From a virus: DNA of 32,432 nt. The stretch lies in the IMG/VR virus record IMGVR_UViG_3300024308_000051, positions 1 through 32,432 of that record, one strand, 5' to 3'. Within the stretch, counting starts at the first letter, position 1. Each line of letters begins with the position of its first letter. The notes beneath the pieces were generated by a model, which worked only from the letters and a program-made list of their open reading frames with translations, was not told where the DNA came from and did not search any database. This document shows, one piece after another, positions 1 to 4,766 of the stretch. The position numbers and the translations under genes are program-made.

Positions 1-78
1 CTGCGCGTCGGTCAGCTCGTCCAGCAGGCCACCCATCTCGATCTCGCGGAGGGTGTCCATGAAGGGGCGTTTGCTCAT
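1..78 (-). CDS. Partial small phage protein, N-terminal 26 residues only
   Basis: This reading frame begins with ATG at 78 and runs off the left edge of the window. The visible 26 residues start MSKRPFMDTL and continue into a Glu/Leu/Asp-rich stretch. The opening resembles a widespread short phage protein of unknown function that begins with a similar 'RPF.DTLR' motif; that is recall, not a search result. It is the last visible gene of the leftward early operon and lies 52 bases downstream of the PrtN-like gene. The ribosome binding site is weak (GAAGAG about 11 bases upstream). Function unknown. The rest of the operon, probably including an integrase, would lie to the left. Confidence 0.55.
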   Translation of the reverse strand, partial: MSKRPFMDTLREIEMGGLLDELTDAQ

Positions 79-130
79 GTGCTGTGTCTCTTCGGTTGAT
101 GTGTCAGAGCCCGGTGGTGCCGGGGGTTGG

Positions 131-367
131 TTAAGCCGCCTGCTCGGCCCGGGAGTCGAGGTAGGCGGCCAGGTCCGTCAGGCGCACGTACAGCGGCGCC
201 AGGCGGGAATCGGTGTGCTTGAAGGTGGGGAGGGCGACCTCTCCGTTGCGGATCAGGGCGCGCAGGCGCTTCTCCGTCTTGATGTGCGGGAAGTAGTGCT
301 CGCGCACCTGAGCCAGCGACAGGCTGTTGGCCTTCCAGCGCTGCTGCAGTAGCTCCAGCGTTGTCAT
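131..367 (-). CDS. PrtN-family pyocin activator-like protein
   Basis: The product is 78 residues. PrtN of Pseudomonas aeruginosa is the transcriptional activator of pyocin genes, itself repressed by PrtR until DNA damage. This protein shows the family pattern: an N-terminal helix (residues 2-12), then 'VREHYFPHIKTEKRLRALIRNG' spread over 21-42, a 'VALP' strand, and a C-terminal 'VRLTDLAAYLDSR' segment (61-73), matching the family 'V...YF.HLT.EKFLRK...G.I.LP...........V.L.DLA.YLD'. The start overlaps the stop of the upstream gene by 4 bases, so translation is probably coupled. It sits in an operon whose promoter carries phage repressor operators. I infer that it regulates phage or host pyocin-type promoters. 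No pyocin P-box repeats (ATTG-type) stood out in the window's intergenic regions, so the targets are unknown. Confidence 0.8.
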   Translation of the reverse strand: MTTLELLQQRWKANSLSLAQVREHYFPHIKTEKRLRALIRNGEVALPTFKHTDSRLAPLYVRLTDLAAYLDSRAEQAA

Positions 368-729
368 GCCGCCACCCCGCGCCCCGCCGGGAGCCGTAGC
401 CGCACCAGCTCGACGAGACTGTCGACAGCCTTGCCGCGGGCGTGGGTGGCGATGTTGCCGGCCTCGTCGGTGACCACCACGCCGAAGGGGCGCACCTGGT
501 CGGTGGTGAGGGTGACGTGGGGCAGCCAGCCGCGGGGCATGAGTGCCAGCAGGGCGGTGTAGAGACCGACCAGCTCCAGCGCCTGCTCCGGGATGCTCTC
601 CAGGCGCTGGATGCACTCGGCGGCGGCATCCCGCACGGTGGCTGCGTCCACGGCGGTGGGGTTCTGGAAGTGCATGCCGGCCAGCTTGACCACGCCGATG
701 GCGTCGGTGATGGGGTTGGGCTTGCTCAT
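364..729 (-). CDS. Phage protein of unknown function
   Basis: The product is 121 residues with no motif I recognise. The N-terminal 45 residues are predicted helical and Ala/Glu-rich. A central helix (about 48-63, 'ALELVGLYTALLAL') is hydrophobic but too short and mixed to be a confident membrane segment. The rest contains a beta-like 'VRPFGVVVTDEAGN' stretch. It overlaps the gene upstream (antirepressor-like) and the gene downstream (PrtN-like) by 4 bases each, so all three are probably translated in a coupled way from one transcript. The conserved position suggests an accessory early protein, but the sequence gives no function. Confidence 0.7.
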   Translation of the reverse strand: MSKPNPITDAIGVVKLAGMHFQNPTAVDAATVRDAAAECIQRLESIPEQALELVGLYTALLALMPRGWLPHVTLTTDQVRPFGVVVTDEAGNIATHARGKAVDSLVELVRLRLPAGRGVAA

Positions 730-1010
730 GCGGCGGTGTCCTTCTGCGGGATTTCCTTGATCTCGATGCCCATCTGCTTGGCCAGCCAGTCGATGCCCTT
801 CTCGGTGACTTTGAGCACGGCGTAGTGCTTGCGGAAGCCGAGGTGGCGGGGCTGGGTGGCGCGGGCATCCATGTAGAGGTTGCCGCCGTTGAAATGCCGT
901 GCTGCCAGGCTGCCGTCCTTGTTGAGGTGGCCCTTCTCGCGCAGGAAGGCACGCAGCGTGTTTTCGGTGATGCCCAGGACCTGGGCCGCTTCCTTGACGG
1001 TGCGGTTCAT
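726..1010 (-). CDS. Phage antirepressor, KilAC-domain-only protein
   Basis: The product is 94 residues and matches the C-terminal KilAC domain of phage antirepressors: a helix-turn-helix-like 'VKEAAQVLGITENTLRAFLR' segment (5-24), an 'EKGHLNKDGSLAARHF' loop, a strand region, and the closing 'LKVTEKGIDWLAKQMG' (66-81). Full-length antirepressors usually have an extra N-terminal BRO, AntA or Rha domain of 100 or more residues, which is missing here. The protein is therefore a stand-alone KilAC unit. It probably binds DNA or interferes with the repressor during induction, but its exact role is inference. It overlaps the next gene by 4 bases and starts 10 bases after the dNMP kinase stop. Confidence 0.75.
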   Translation of the reverse strand: MNRTVKEAAQVLGITENTLRAFLREKGHLNKDGSLAARHFNGGNLYMDARATQPRHLGFRKHYAVLKVTEKGIDWLAKQMGIEIKEIPQKDTAA

Positions 1011-1020
1011 GGCGGCAGCC

Positions 1021-1596
1021 TCAGGCGACGTTGCGCATGGCCTGACGGCGGACCAGCAGGCCCATCAGGCGATCCAGTTGCAGGTAGAGGTGCGGCAAGT
1101 CCTCGTCGTTGTGGACGACGAAGTCGTTGTCGTGCACCGCAATGCCCGCCTCGCTGGTGTGTGCTGCAACCGTTGCGGCGCCAGGGCGCTGGATGTGGAG
1201 GATGACGCCACCCTTGCTGCGCACCCAGGCGGCCTCGTTCTCGAAGCGCACGTCGCGCAGCACGGCGCCTTGCATGTCCTGGTGCAGCTCGGCCATGTGT
1301 TGCAGGTTCTGCTCGGCGAGCAGCAGCCAGAGCTCCGGGTGCACCAGGTCGCGCCCCCAGTCCGTGCCCAGCAGCTGCATGAGTTGGCGGGGAGACTTGC
1401 CGATGCCGGGCAGCGGCTGCTCCTTGAGGGCGCCCTCGATGTGCTCGGCGGTGAGGTTGAACATCTGCGCGATGGCCAGCTTGAGGGGCTCGGCGAAGGC
1501 GTAGGAAAGCAGGGCGTAGTGGGCGGCCAGGTAGGTGGCTGCGGTGTCTTTGCCGGTGCGGGCGAGGCCGTGCAGGCCGATGAGGAGCTGGTTCAT
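1021..1596 (-). CDS. Deoxynucleoside monophosphate kinase-like P-loop protein
   Basis: The product is 191 residues. A P-loop NTPase signature, 'GLHGLARTGKDTAA' (residues 8-21), opens the protein, as in phage dNMP kinases (T4 gene 1 type) that convert dNMPs to dNDPs for phage DNA synthesis. The segment 'YAFAEPLKLAIAQMF' (32-46) is also typical of this family, as is 'LMQLLGTDWGRDLVHPELWL' spread over 72-91. A 'DVRFENEAAWVRSKGG' region (116-131) fits the substrate-binding lid described for this group. Cytoplasmic. The start overlaps the upstream unknown gene by 4 bases. Its place in the leftward early operon fits nucleotide supply at induction. Confidence 0.82.
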   Translation of the reverse strand: MNQLLIGLHGLARTGKDTAATYLAAHYALLSYAFAEPLKLAIAQMFNLTAEHIEGALKEQPLPGIGKSPRQLMQLLGTDWGRDLVHPELWLLLAEQNLQHMAELHQDMQGAVLRDVRFENEAAWVRSKGGVILHIQRPGAATVAAHTSEAGIAVHDNDFVVHNDEDLPHLYLQLDRLMGLLVRRQAMRNVA

Positions 1597-1940
1597 GCGG
1601 CCTCCGGAAGGTCGGCGATAGTGGTGTTGGCAGCGGGGAGGTAGGCGTGCAGGGCTGCGCGCAGGAACTCCAGCTGATGCTGAATCTCAGCCAGCGCGGC
1701 AGCGTGGCGCTCGGGAGTGTCCTGCTCCCAGTCGTAGGGCTCCCAGCGCACATTTGCTTCGGCAATCAGCGTTGGGGCAGGCGCGCCCTCACGCCAGACG
1801 CTGTCGGCGCTGTAGATGCGCACCGCGATCCGGCTGACGTGGCCGGAGAGGTCGATGAACACGATGAAGCGCGGGTTGGAGGCCAGAAGGGCACCGAGCT
1901 GCATGAGCTGGATCAGCAGGAGTTGAATCGCGGGGCTCAT
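1593..1940 (-). CDS. Phage protein of unknown function
   Basis: The product is 115 residues and I do not recognise a family. The N-terminus is a hydrophobic amphipathic helix (residues 4-20, rich in Leu and Ile). A beta-rich middle follows ('FIVFIDLSGHVSRIAVRIY', 25-43), then acidic helices towards the C-terminus with 'RHAAALAEIQHQLEFLRAAL' spread over 78-97. No signal peptide, zinc-binding cysteines or P-loop is visible. It overlaps the genes on both sides by 4 bases, placing it firmly in the leftward early operon between the first gene and the dNMP kinase. Confidence 0.68.
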   Translation of the reverse strand: MSPAIQLLLIQLMQLGALLASNPRFIVFIDLSGHVSRIAVRIYSADSVWREGAPAPTLIAEANVRWEPYDWEQDTPERHAAALAEIQHQLEFLRAALHAYLPAANTTIADLPEAA

Positions 1941-2116
1941 GCTGCGTCACCTCCGAACGGGCCGGTGCTGCTCGGCTGAGCGCGGCGGCGTTGCTCGCGG
2001 GTGACGTATTGGCAGCCGGCGTCACGCGCCTGGCGGCGCACTTCGAAGACGTAGGCGGGTTGGAGGGCCGGGTGCGCGTGCACCTGGCAGGTAGAGCTGT
2101 GCTGTGTCGTTTGCAT
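1937..2116 (-). CDS. First gene of the leftward early operon, unknown small protein
   Basis: The product is 59 residues, starting MQTTQHSSTC. I chose the ATG at 2116 because a good ribosome binding site (GGAG) lies 8 bases upstream. A longer in-frame start at about 2161 would lie inside the promoter and operator. The protein has only two cysteines and is rich in Arg, Gln and His, with 'VFEVRRQARDAGCQYVTREQRRR' spread over 23-45. This looks like a small basic protein, possibly nucleic-acid or protein binding, but I recognise no family. It overlaps the next gene by 4 bases. Being first behind the repressor-controlled promoter makes it an immediate-early product. Confidence 0.62.
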   Translation of the reverse strand: MQTTQHSSTCQVHAHPALQPAYVFEVRRQARDAGCQYVTREQRRRAQPSSTGPFGGDAA

Positions 2117-2152
2117 TCCGCGTACTCCTGGTGTGAGAGTGGGTACGCGGTA

Positions 2153-2181
2153 AAAATACAATCCGTATTTATTGCGGTCAA
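2153..2181 (-). promoter_or_regulatory. Leftward early promoter (PL-like)
   Basis: Read on the minus strand there is a -35 hexamer TTGACC (plus-strand 2176-2181), a 17-base spacer and a -10 hexamer TATTTT (2153-2158). Transcription would start near 2146 and read into the operon that begins at 2116. Both elements overlap repressor operator copies. The -10 sits at the same position relative to its operator as in the rightward promoter at 3838-3866, which strongly supports the assignment. Confidence 0.78.
2154..2170. promoter_or_regulatory. Repressor operator, leftward proximal copy
   Basis: This 17-bp inverted repeat has perfect six-base arms, AAATAC-N5-GTATTT. The identical arms occur at 3849-3865 in the cro promoter. 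It covers the -10 and spacer of the leftward promoter, so binding should block transcription of the operon. Likely bound by the repressor encoded at 3158-3781 and by Cro; the protein assignment is inference. Confidence 0.78.
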
Positions 2182-2195
2182 TACTGAATGTATTT
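2179..2195. promoter_or_regulatory. Repressor operator, leftward distal copy
   Basis: A second copy of the 17-bp element (CAATAC-N5-GTATTT) matches 11 of the 12 arm positions. Its centre is 25 bp from that of the first copy, and it overlaps the -35 of the leftward promoter. The spacing would allow cooperative binding of repressor dimers on nearly the same face of the helix. Confidence 0.7.
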
Positions 2196-2215
2196 TATTT
2201 TCGTGAGTGTATTAA

Positions 2216-2237
2216 AAACCCCGCAGGTGCGGGGTTT
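2216..2237 (-). terminator. Rho-independent terminator of the repressor/HIRAN transcript
   Basis: A 9-bp perfect stem (AAACCCCGC with GCGGGGTTT) and a 4-base loop are followed, on the minus strand, by TTTTTAATA. It lies 21 bases beyond the stop of the HIRAN gene at 2259 and just ahead of the leftward promoter region. It would end the lysogenic transcript before that operon. Confidence 0.85.
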
Positions 2238-2258
2238 GTTTGAATGGTTGAAGGTCGA

Positions 2259-3134
2259 TCAGCTGCGTATCCACCAGATGAAAAGGGCAATCAGCGCTGC
2301 CCATATAAGAAGTCCTTGAATGAGCTTCTTCCGGTTTTCCTCTCGGGCTTTGCTGATGTGAGCTGATACGGCATCACTGCTTAATCCGCCGTGGCCAGCC
2401 GCCTCTGGTGTGAACACCTGCAGCTGCACCACTGGGATTGGCGTGCGGCCGCGGGTGAGGAGCTTCGTTATGGAGGCTTTCTGGTGCCACTGTTGGTCGA
2501 GCAGAGGGGCGAGGGTGACAGCGATGTCTTCCGGAACGAAGCCAATCTGTTCGCCGTCAGTGGTCAGGACTGCAACAGCATGGCGGCTGTACTTATTGTT
2601 GTAGTCGCGGCGGAGGTACACATTGTCTCCGGCGCTGACGCTGTCCTCGATGATGCTATCTCGGCCTTCGTGGCGTGTGCCTGCCACCATAAAGTTGAAC
2701 GATCGTCCTTTGTTCTGCGCCTTCTGCTTGCGTTCTTCTTCCCGCTGCGCTGCTGCGGCTGCTTTCTCTTCGGCCTTGCCCTCGGCCTGGGCTTGGCGGC
2801 GCAGGTCAGTGGCAATCCGGCGGTGCTCTGGGGGTAATACAGTCTCAATCGCTTTGTAGACTGCTTGCCGCTCGTCGTCGGTGATGATCCCGTCGAGCAG
2901 GACTTCTTCCAGGGTTGCGGCCAAGTGCTGGATTGCGGGGAGGTCGTGCCCTTGGTTGTCGCTGATCCACTTCCGCAGCTCGTGCACTTCGTCATCCGAG
3001 AGACGGCCGTCGCTGGTCACGCTCTGACAGATCACCAGCAATTGCATGCCTGTGTCGGCCTGTAGCTGTTTTGCGGTGAGGGAGATGCGCGGCTTGCTGG
3101 GCTTCGCTGCTTTGGTCTCGGTAGGCTGGTCCAT
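2259..3134 (-). CDS. Membrane-anchored HIRAN-domain protein with TerB-like N-terminus
   Basis: The product is 291 residues, starting MDQPTETK with AGGGA about 9 bases upstream. The N-terminal third contains two similar acidic helix-loop motifs, 'SDGRLSDDEVHELRKWI' (41-57) and 'LDGIITDDERQAVYKAI' (80-96), reminiscent of TerB or tellurite-resistance-type domains. A charged Ala/Glu/Lys/Arg coiled coil covers about 112-143. A HIRAN domain follows (about 146-235): 'FNFMVAGTRHEGR', 'DNVYLRRDYNNKYSRHAVAV' and 'GEQIGFVPEDIA'. HIRAN domains occur in DNA-repair helicases (HLTF/Rad5), where they bind DNA 3' ends, and in stand-alone bacterial and phage proteins. The C-terminus (270-288, 'KLIQGLLIWAALIALFIWWI') is a single membrane span with a short polar tail. 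The gene lies 23 bases downstream of the repressor, probably on the same transcript, in the position of lambda rex. I infer expression in the lysogen, perhaps for exclusion; function is not established. Confidence 0.8.
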   Translation of the reverse strand: MDQPTETKAAKPSKPRISLTAKQLQADTGMQLLVICQSVTSDGRLSDDEVHELRKWISDNQGHDLPAIQHLAATLEEVLLDGIITDDERQAVYKAIETVLPPEHRRIATDLRRQAQAEGKAEEKAAAAAQREEERKQKAQNKGRSFNFMVAGTRHEGRDSIIEDSVSAGDNVYLRRDYNNKYSRHAVAVLTTDGEQIGFVPEDIAVTLAPLLDQQWHQKASITKLLTRGRTPIPVVQLQVFTPEAAGHGGLSSDAVSAHISKAREENRKKLIQGLLIWAALIALFIWWIRS

Positions 3135-3157
3135 CTGCGGCGTCCCTGCGCTGGCGA

Positions 3158-3781
3158 TTAGTATTTGATCTTGCTTGGCGGGACGATGCCGCCCACGTAG
3201 TGAATTTGCTCGATGTCGCTGCGGGGTATGGTCAGGCGGCCATAGCCGTCGTTGACGGCCATCAGGCTGACCTCCTCGGGGTTCTCGAAGAGTAATTCTT
3301 TGACCATGCACTCGCCGCTGGTGCGCCGAACCATGACGTACTCGCCGGGGATGAGGGCGTGATTGGGTTCGCACCAGACAACCCAGCCACTGCGGATCGC
3401 GGGTGCCATGGAGTCGCCTTTTACGCGCAGCGAGTAGGCGTCCGGGTCTTTTGTTGGTACGTCGAGCCAGCCGTCTGCAGCGGCTAGCGCATCCCAATAT
3501 CCTTCTGGGCCCAATTGTGCAGTCCCTACTACTTTTGTGCGCCGGAACGGCCTGGTCAGTTCCGGGCCTGCTTCGAGTGTGGAGCTCGGTGCAGTCATAG
3601 CCAGCGGAGGGAGCGACAGGATCTCCAGCATCCGGTTGATTGTTTCGAGTTTTGGTTCGCGCTTGCCATTCAGCCAGTGCCCGACAGCGCCCTGAGTAAC
3701 GCCCAGGCGCTCGGCCATCAGCTCTTGGCTGATGCCTTGGGAGGCCATTGCTTGTTTTGCGAGGTCATACCATGCGTCCAT
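3158..3781 (-). CDS. cI: CI/LexA-like prophage repressor (XRE helix-turn-helix plus S24 domain)
   Basis: The product is 207 residues. The N-terminal helix-turn-helix domain (about 1-60, 'ISQELMAERLGVTQGAVGHWL') should bind the 17-bp operators. The C-terminal S24 peptidase-like domain contains 'VKGDSMAP' with Ser124 and 'MVKELL' with Lys161. The Ser-Lys spacing of 37 equals that of LexA. No Ala-Gly dipeptide sits at the usual distance before the serine. The segment 'VVGTAQLGPEGYW' (84-96) occupies that place, and an Ala-Gly pair occurs earlier at 71-72, so autocleavage is uncertain. The architecture is also that of PrtR, fitting the PrtN-like gene nearby. No Shine-Dalgarno precedes the ATG and the promoter is very close, so the message may be leaderless like lambda cI from PRM. 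Role: maintains lysogeny and is probably inactivated after RecA activation. Confidence 0.88.
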   Translation of the reverse strand: MDAWYDLAKQAMASQGISQELMAERLGVTQGAVGHWLNGKREPKLETINRMLEILSLPPLAMTAPSSTLEAGPELTRPFRRTKVVGTAQLGPEGYWDALAAADGWLDVPTKDPDAYSLRVKGDSMAPAIRSGWVVWCEPNHALIPGEYVMVRRTSGECMVKELLFENPEEVSLMAVNDGYGRLTIPRSDIEQIHYVGGIVPPSKIKY

Positions 3782-3788
3782 GCGGAAA

Positions 3789-3816
3789 ATCCTACAGCTT
3801 GTATTTTTCCAGACAA
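3789..3816 (-). promoter_or_regulatory. Candidate repressor-maintenance promoter (PRM-like), leaderless
   Basis: On the minus strand TTGTCT (plus 3811-3816), a 16-base spacer and TAGGAT (3789-3794) stand directly before the repressor ATG at 3781. Transcription would begin at or within a base or two of the start codon, and no ribosome binding site is visible. The operator at 3790-3806 overlaps the -10 and spacer, so high repressor levels could autoregulate. Assignment by inspection only. Confidence 0.5.
3790..3806. promoter_or_regulatory. Operator copy next to the repressor gene
   Basis: TCCTAC-N5-GTATTT has the same 17-bp layout as the other operators, with 9 of 12 arm positions matching. 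The match is strongest in the right half-site. It overlaps the candidate PRM -10, making it the likely low-affinity, autoregulatory site (OR3-like); the affinity order is inference. Confidence 0.55.
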
Positions 3817-3832
3817 CGCACGAGGCGTATTA
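3816..3832. promoter_or_regulatory. Middle operator copy of the control region
   Basis: ACGCAC-N5-GTATTA matches 8 of 12 arm positions. Centres lie 26 bp from the repressor-side copy and 33 bp from the cro-side copy. It is the weakest match of the five, placed between the divergent promoters, where lambda-like phages have OR2. Confidence 0.42.
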
Positions 3833-3837
3833 ACTGC

Positions 3838-3866
3838 TTGCAGCCAATAAATACATAATGTATTTT
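3838..3866 (+). promoter_or_regulatory. Rightward early promoter (PR-like)
   Basis: TTGCAG (3838-3843), a 17-base spacer and TATTTT (3861-3866) precede cro. The -10 is identical to that of the leftward promoter, and its position relative to its operator is the same to the base. Transcription would start near 3873 and read cro, the CII-like gene and the replication genes. Confidence 0.76.
3849..3865. promoter_or_regulatory. Repressor operator at the cro promoter
   Basis: This is the best copy of the operator. AAATACAT and ATGTATTT form eight-base perfect arms around a single central base. It lies over the spacer and -10 of the rightward promoter, so repressor or Cro binding should block early rightward transcription. 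Confidence 0.8.
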
Positions 3867-3891
3867 TCTTGTGGCATTTACGGAGGTTGCT

Positions 3892-4116
3892 ATGAGCGCC
3901 CTTAGCATTGCCCGCAAGAAGGCGGGAATAACACAACAACAGCTGGCCGGCTTGGTCGGTCTGACTCAGGCCGCGATAGGTCACTACGAGCGCGGTCGGC
4001 GTACGCCTGGCCTGAGCGAGTGCCGCAGAATCGTGGCTGCTCTTAACGGGTTGGGTGTTGTTTGTTCGCTGGAAGATGTTTTCCCAGCGCCGGCTGAGCA
4101 TAGCGCCGCCGCCTGA
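3892..4116 (+). CDS. cro: Cro-like transcriptional regulator
   Basis: The product is 74 residues, a single XRE-type helix-turn-helix: 'SIARKKAGITQQQLAGLVGLTQAAIGHYERG' spread over 5-35. The recognition helix ('TQAAIGHYERGRR') resembles that of the repressor ('TQGAVGHWLNGKR'), as expected for two proteins sharing operators. The ATG at 3892 was chosen because GGAGG lies six bases upstream; the in-frame ATG 21 bases earlier lacks such a site. The gene is divergent from the repressor and first on the rightward early transcript. Its expected role is to shut off repressor synthesis during lytic growth. A GC-rich hairpin begins four bases after its stop. Confidence 0.86.
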   Translation: MSALSIARKKAGITQQQLAGLVGLTQAAIGHYERGRRTPGLSECRRIVAALNGLGVVCSLEDVFPAPAEHSAAA

Positions 4117-4120
4117 GATT

Positions 4121-4152
4121 GCCGGCGCGGGACTCTCACACCCCGCGCCGGC
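4121..4152. other. Strong GC hairpin after cro
   Basis: A perfect 11-bp stem (GCCGGCGCGGG with CCCGCGCCGGC) has a 10-base loop containing CTCTCACAC. No T-tract follows, so it is not a classical intrinsic terminator. The loop motif CTCTCACAC recurs at 4169-4177, 36 bases further on. The position corresponds to the tR1/nut region of lambda, so an RNA-based or Rho-dependent control element is possible, but unproven. Confidence 0.5.
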
Positions 4153-4253
4153 GGGTGCCAGACAGAAGCTCTCACACGCCTGTTTGGCTTACGACGACAC
4201 AGCACTGCATCGGTCGTGGTCATAGAGTAGGGCGTGCCCTGCGCGATGGCTAC

Positions 4254-4276
4254 ACCGTAAAGGAGCCTTTTACGGT
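4254..4276. promoter_or_regulatory. Palindrome presenting the CII Shine-Dalgarno in its loop
   Basis: Perfect eight-base arms ACCGTAAA and TTTACGGT enclose the seven-base centre GGAGCCT, which holds the ribosome binding site of the CII-like gene at 4278. As RNA this would be a hairpin with the GGAG in its loop and the start codon directly after the stem. As DNA it could be a protein-binding site. Noncoding 4117-4253 otherwise holds only the hairpin at 4121-4152 and a short direct repeat. Confidence 0.5.
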
Positions 4277-4277
4277 T

Positions 4278-4766
4278 ATGAGTCGCACTGACCTTTTGCC
4301 GGACGCTGGTCCGGTACTCACCATCCGCCAGGCGCTGTACCGCGCCGGGCGCGACTACCGCGGCGGGGTCACTGGCCTCGCACTCGACCTGGGCATGGAT
4401 CTGGATGCCCTGCAGAAGAAGCTGAAGTTCGACTTCGAGGCCCGCTGGCCCACGCCAGACGAGCTGGAAGAGATCATCGGCGCCAGCCAAGACCCGCGCC
4501 TGCTCGATGCGCTGATGCGCCCGGCCGGGGCGGTGTGGTACCGACCGATTCCAGTGGCTGCTACCCAAGACGCTCTCAAAGCTGTCGGTGAGCTGCTGCA
4601 GGAAGAAGGCGAGTTCGTGGGCAGCCTGCACAGCGGAGCCGCCGACAACGTGTGGAAACCGCACGAGGTGGCACTGCTCGAGCACCACGGCAATGAAGTG
4701 ATCCGCGCCGTGCTCGGCATCATGGCCGGCGCCCGCGCCGCGATGGAGGGCCGCCAGGATGGATGA
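4278..4766 (+). CDS. CII-like phage regulatory protein (CP76-type)
   Basis: The product is 162 residues, starting MSRTDLLPDA. It has the layout of the phage regulatory CII family (Phage_CP76): 'LTIRQALYRAGRDYRGGVTGLALDLGMDLDALQKKL' spread over about 17-52 is a helix-turn-helix of the family's form, followed by 'RWPTPDELEEIIGASQDPRLLDAL' and a helical C-terminal part. Family members act in the lysis-lysogeny decision or early regulation; DNA targets here are unknown. I start at 4278 because GGAG lies upstream (in a hairpin loop), while the longer frame to 4119 would translate the noncoding hairpin region. The stop overlaps the next start by 8 bases. Confidence 0.78.
   Translation: MSRTDLLPDAGPVLTIRQALYRAGRDYRGGVTGLALDLGMDLDALQKKLKFDFEARWPTPDELEEIIGASQDPRLLDALMRPAGAVWYRPIPVAATQDALKAVGELLQEEGEFVGSLHSGAADNVWKPHEVALLEHHGNEVIRAVLGIMAGARAAMEGRQDG

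Noticed and set aside
2198-2214. A third leftward operator copy (half-site GTATTA)
   Set aside because: Only the right half resembles the consensus; the left half matches one position, so it is too weak to list.
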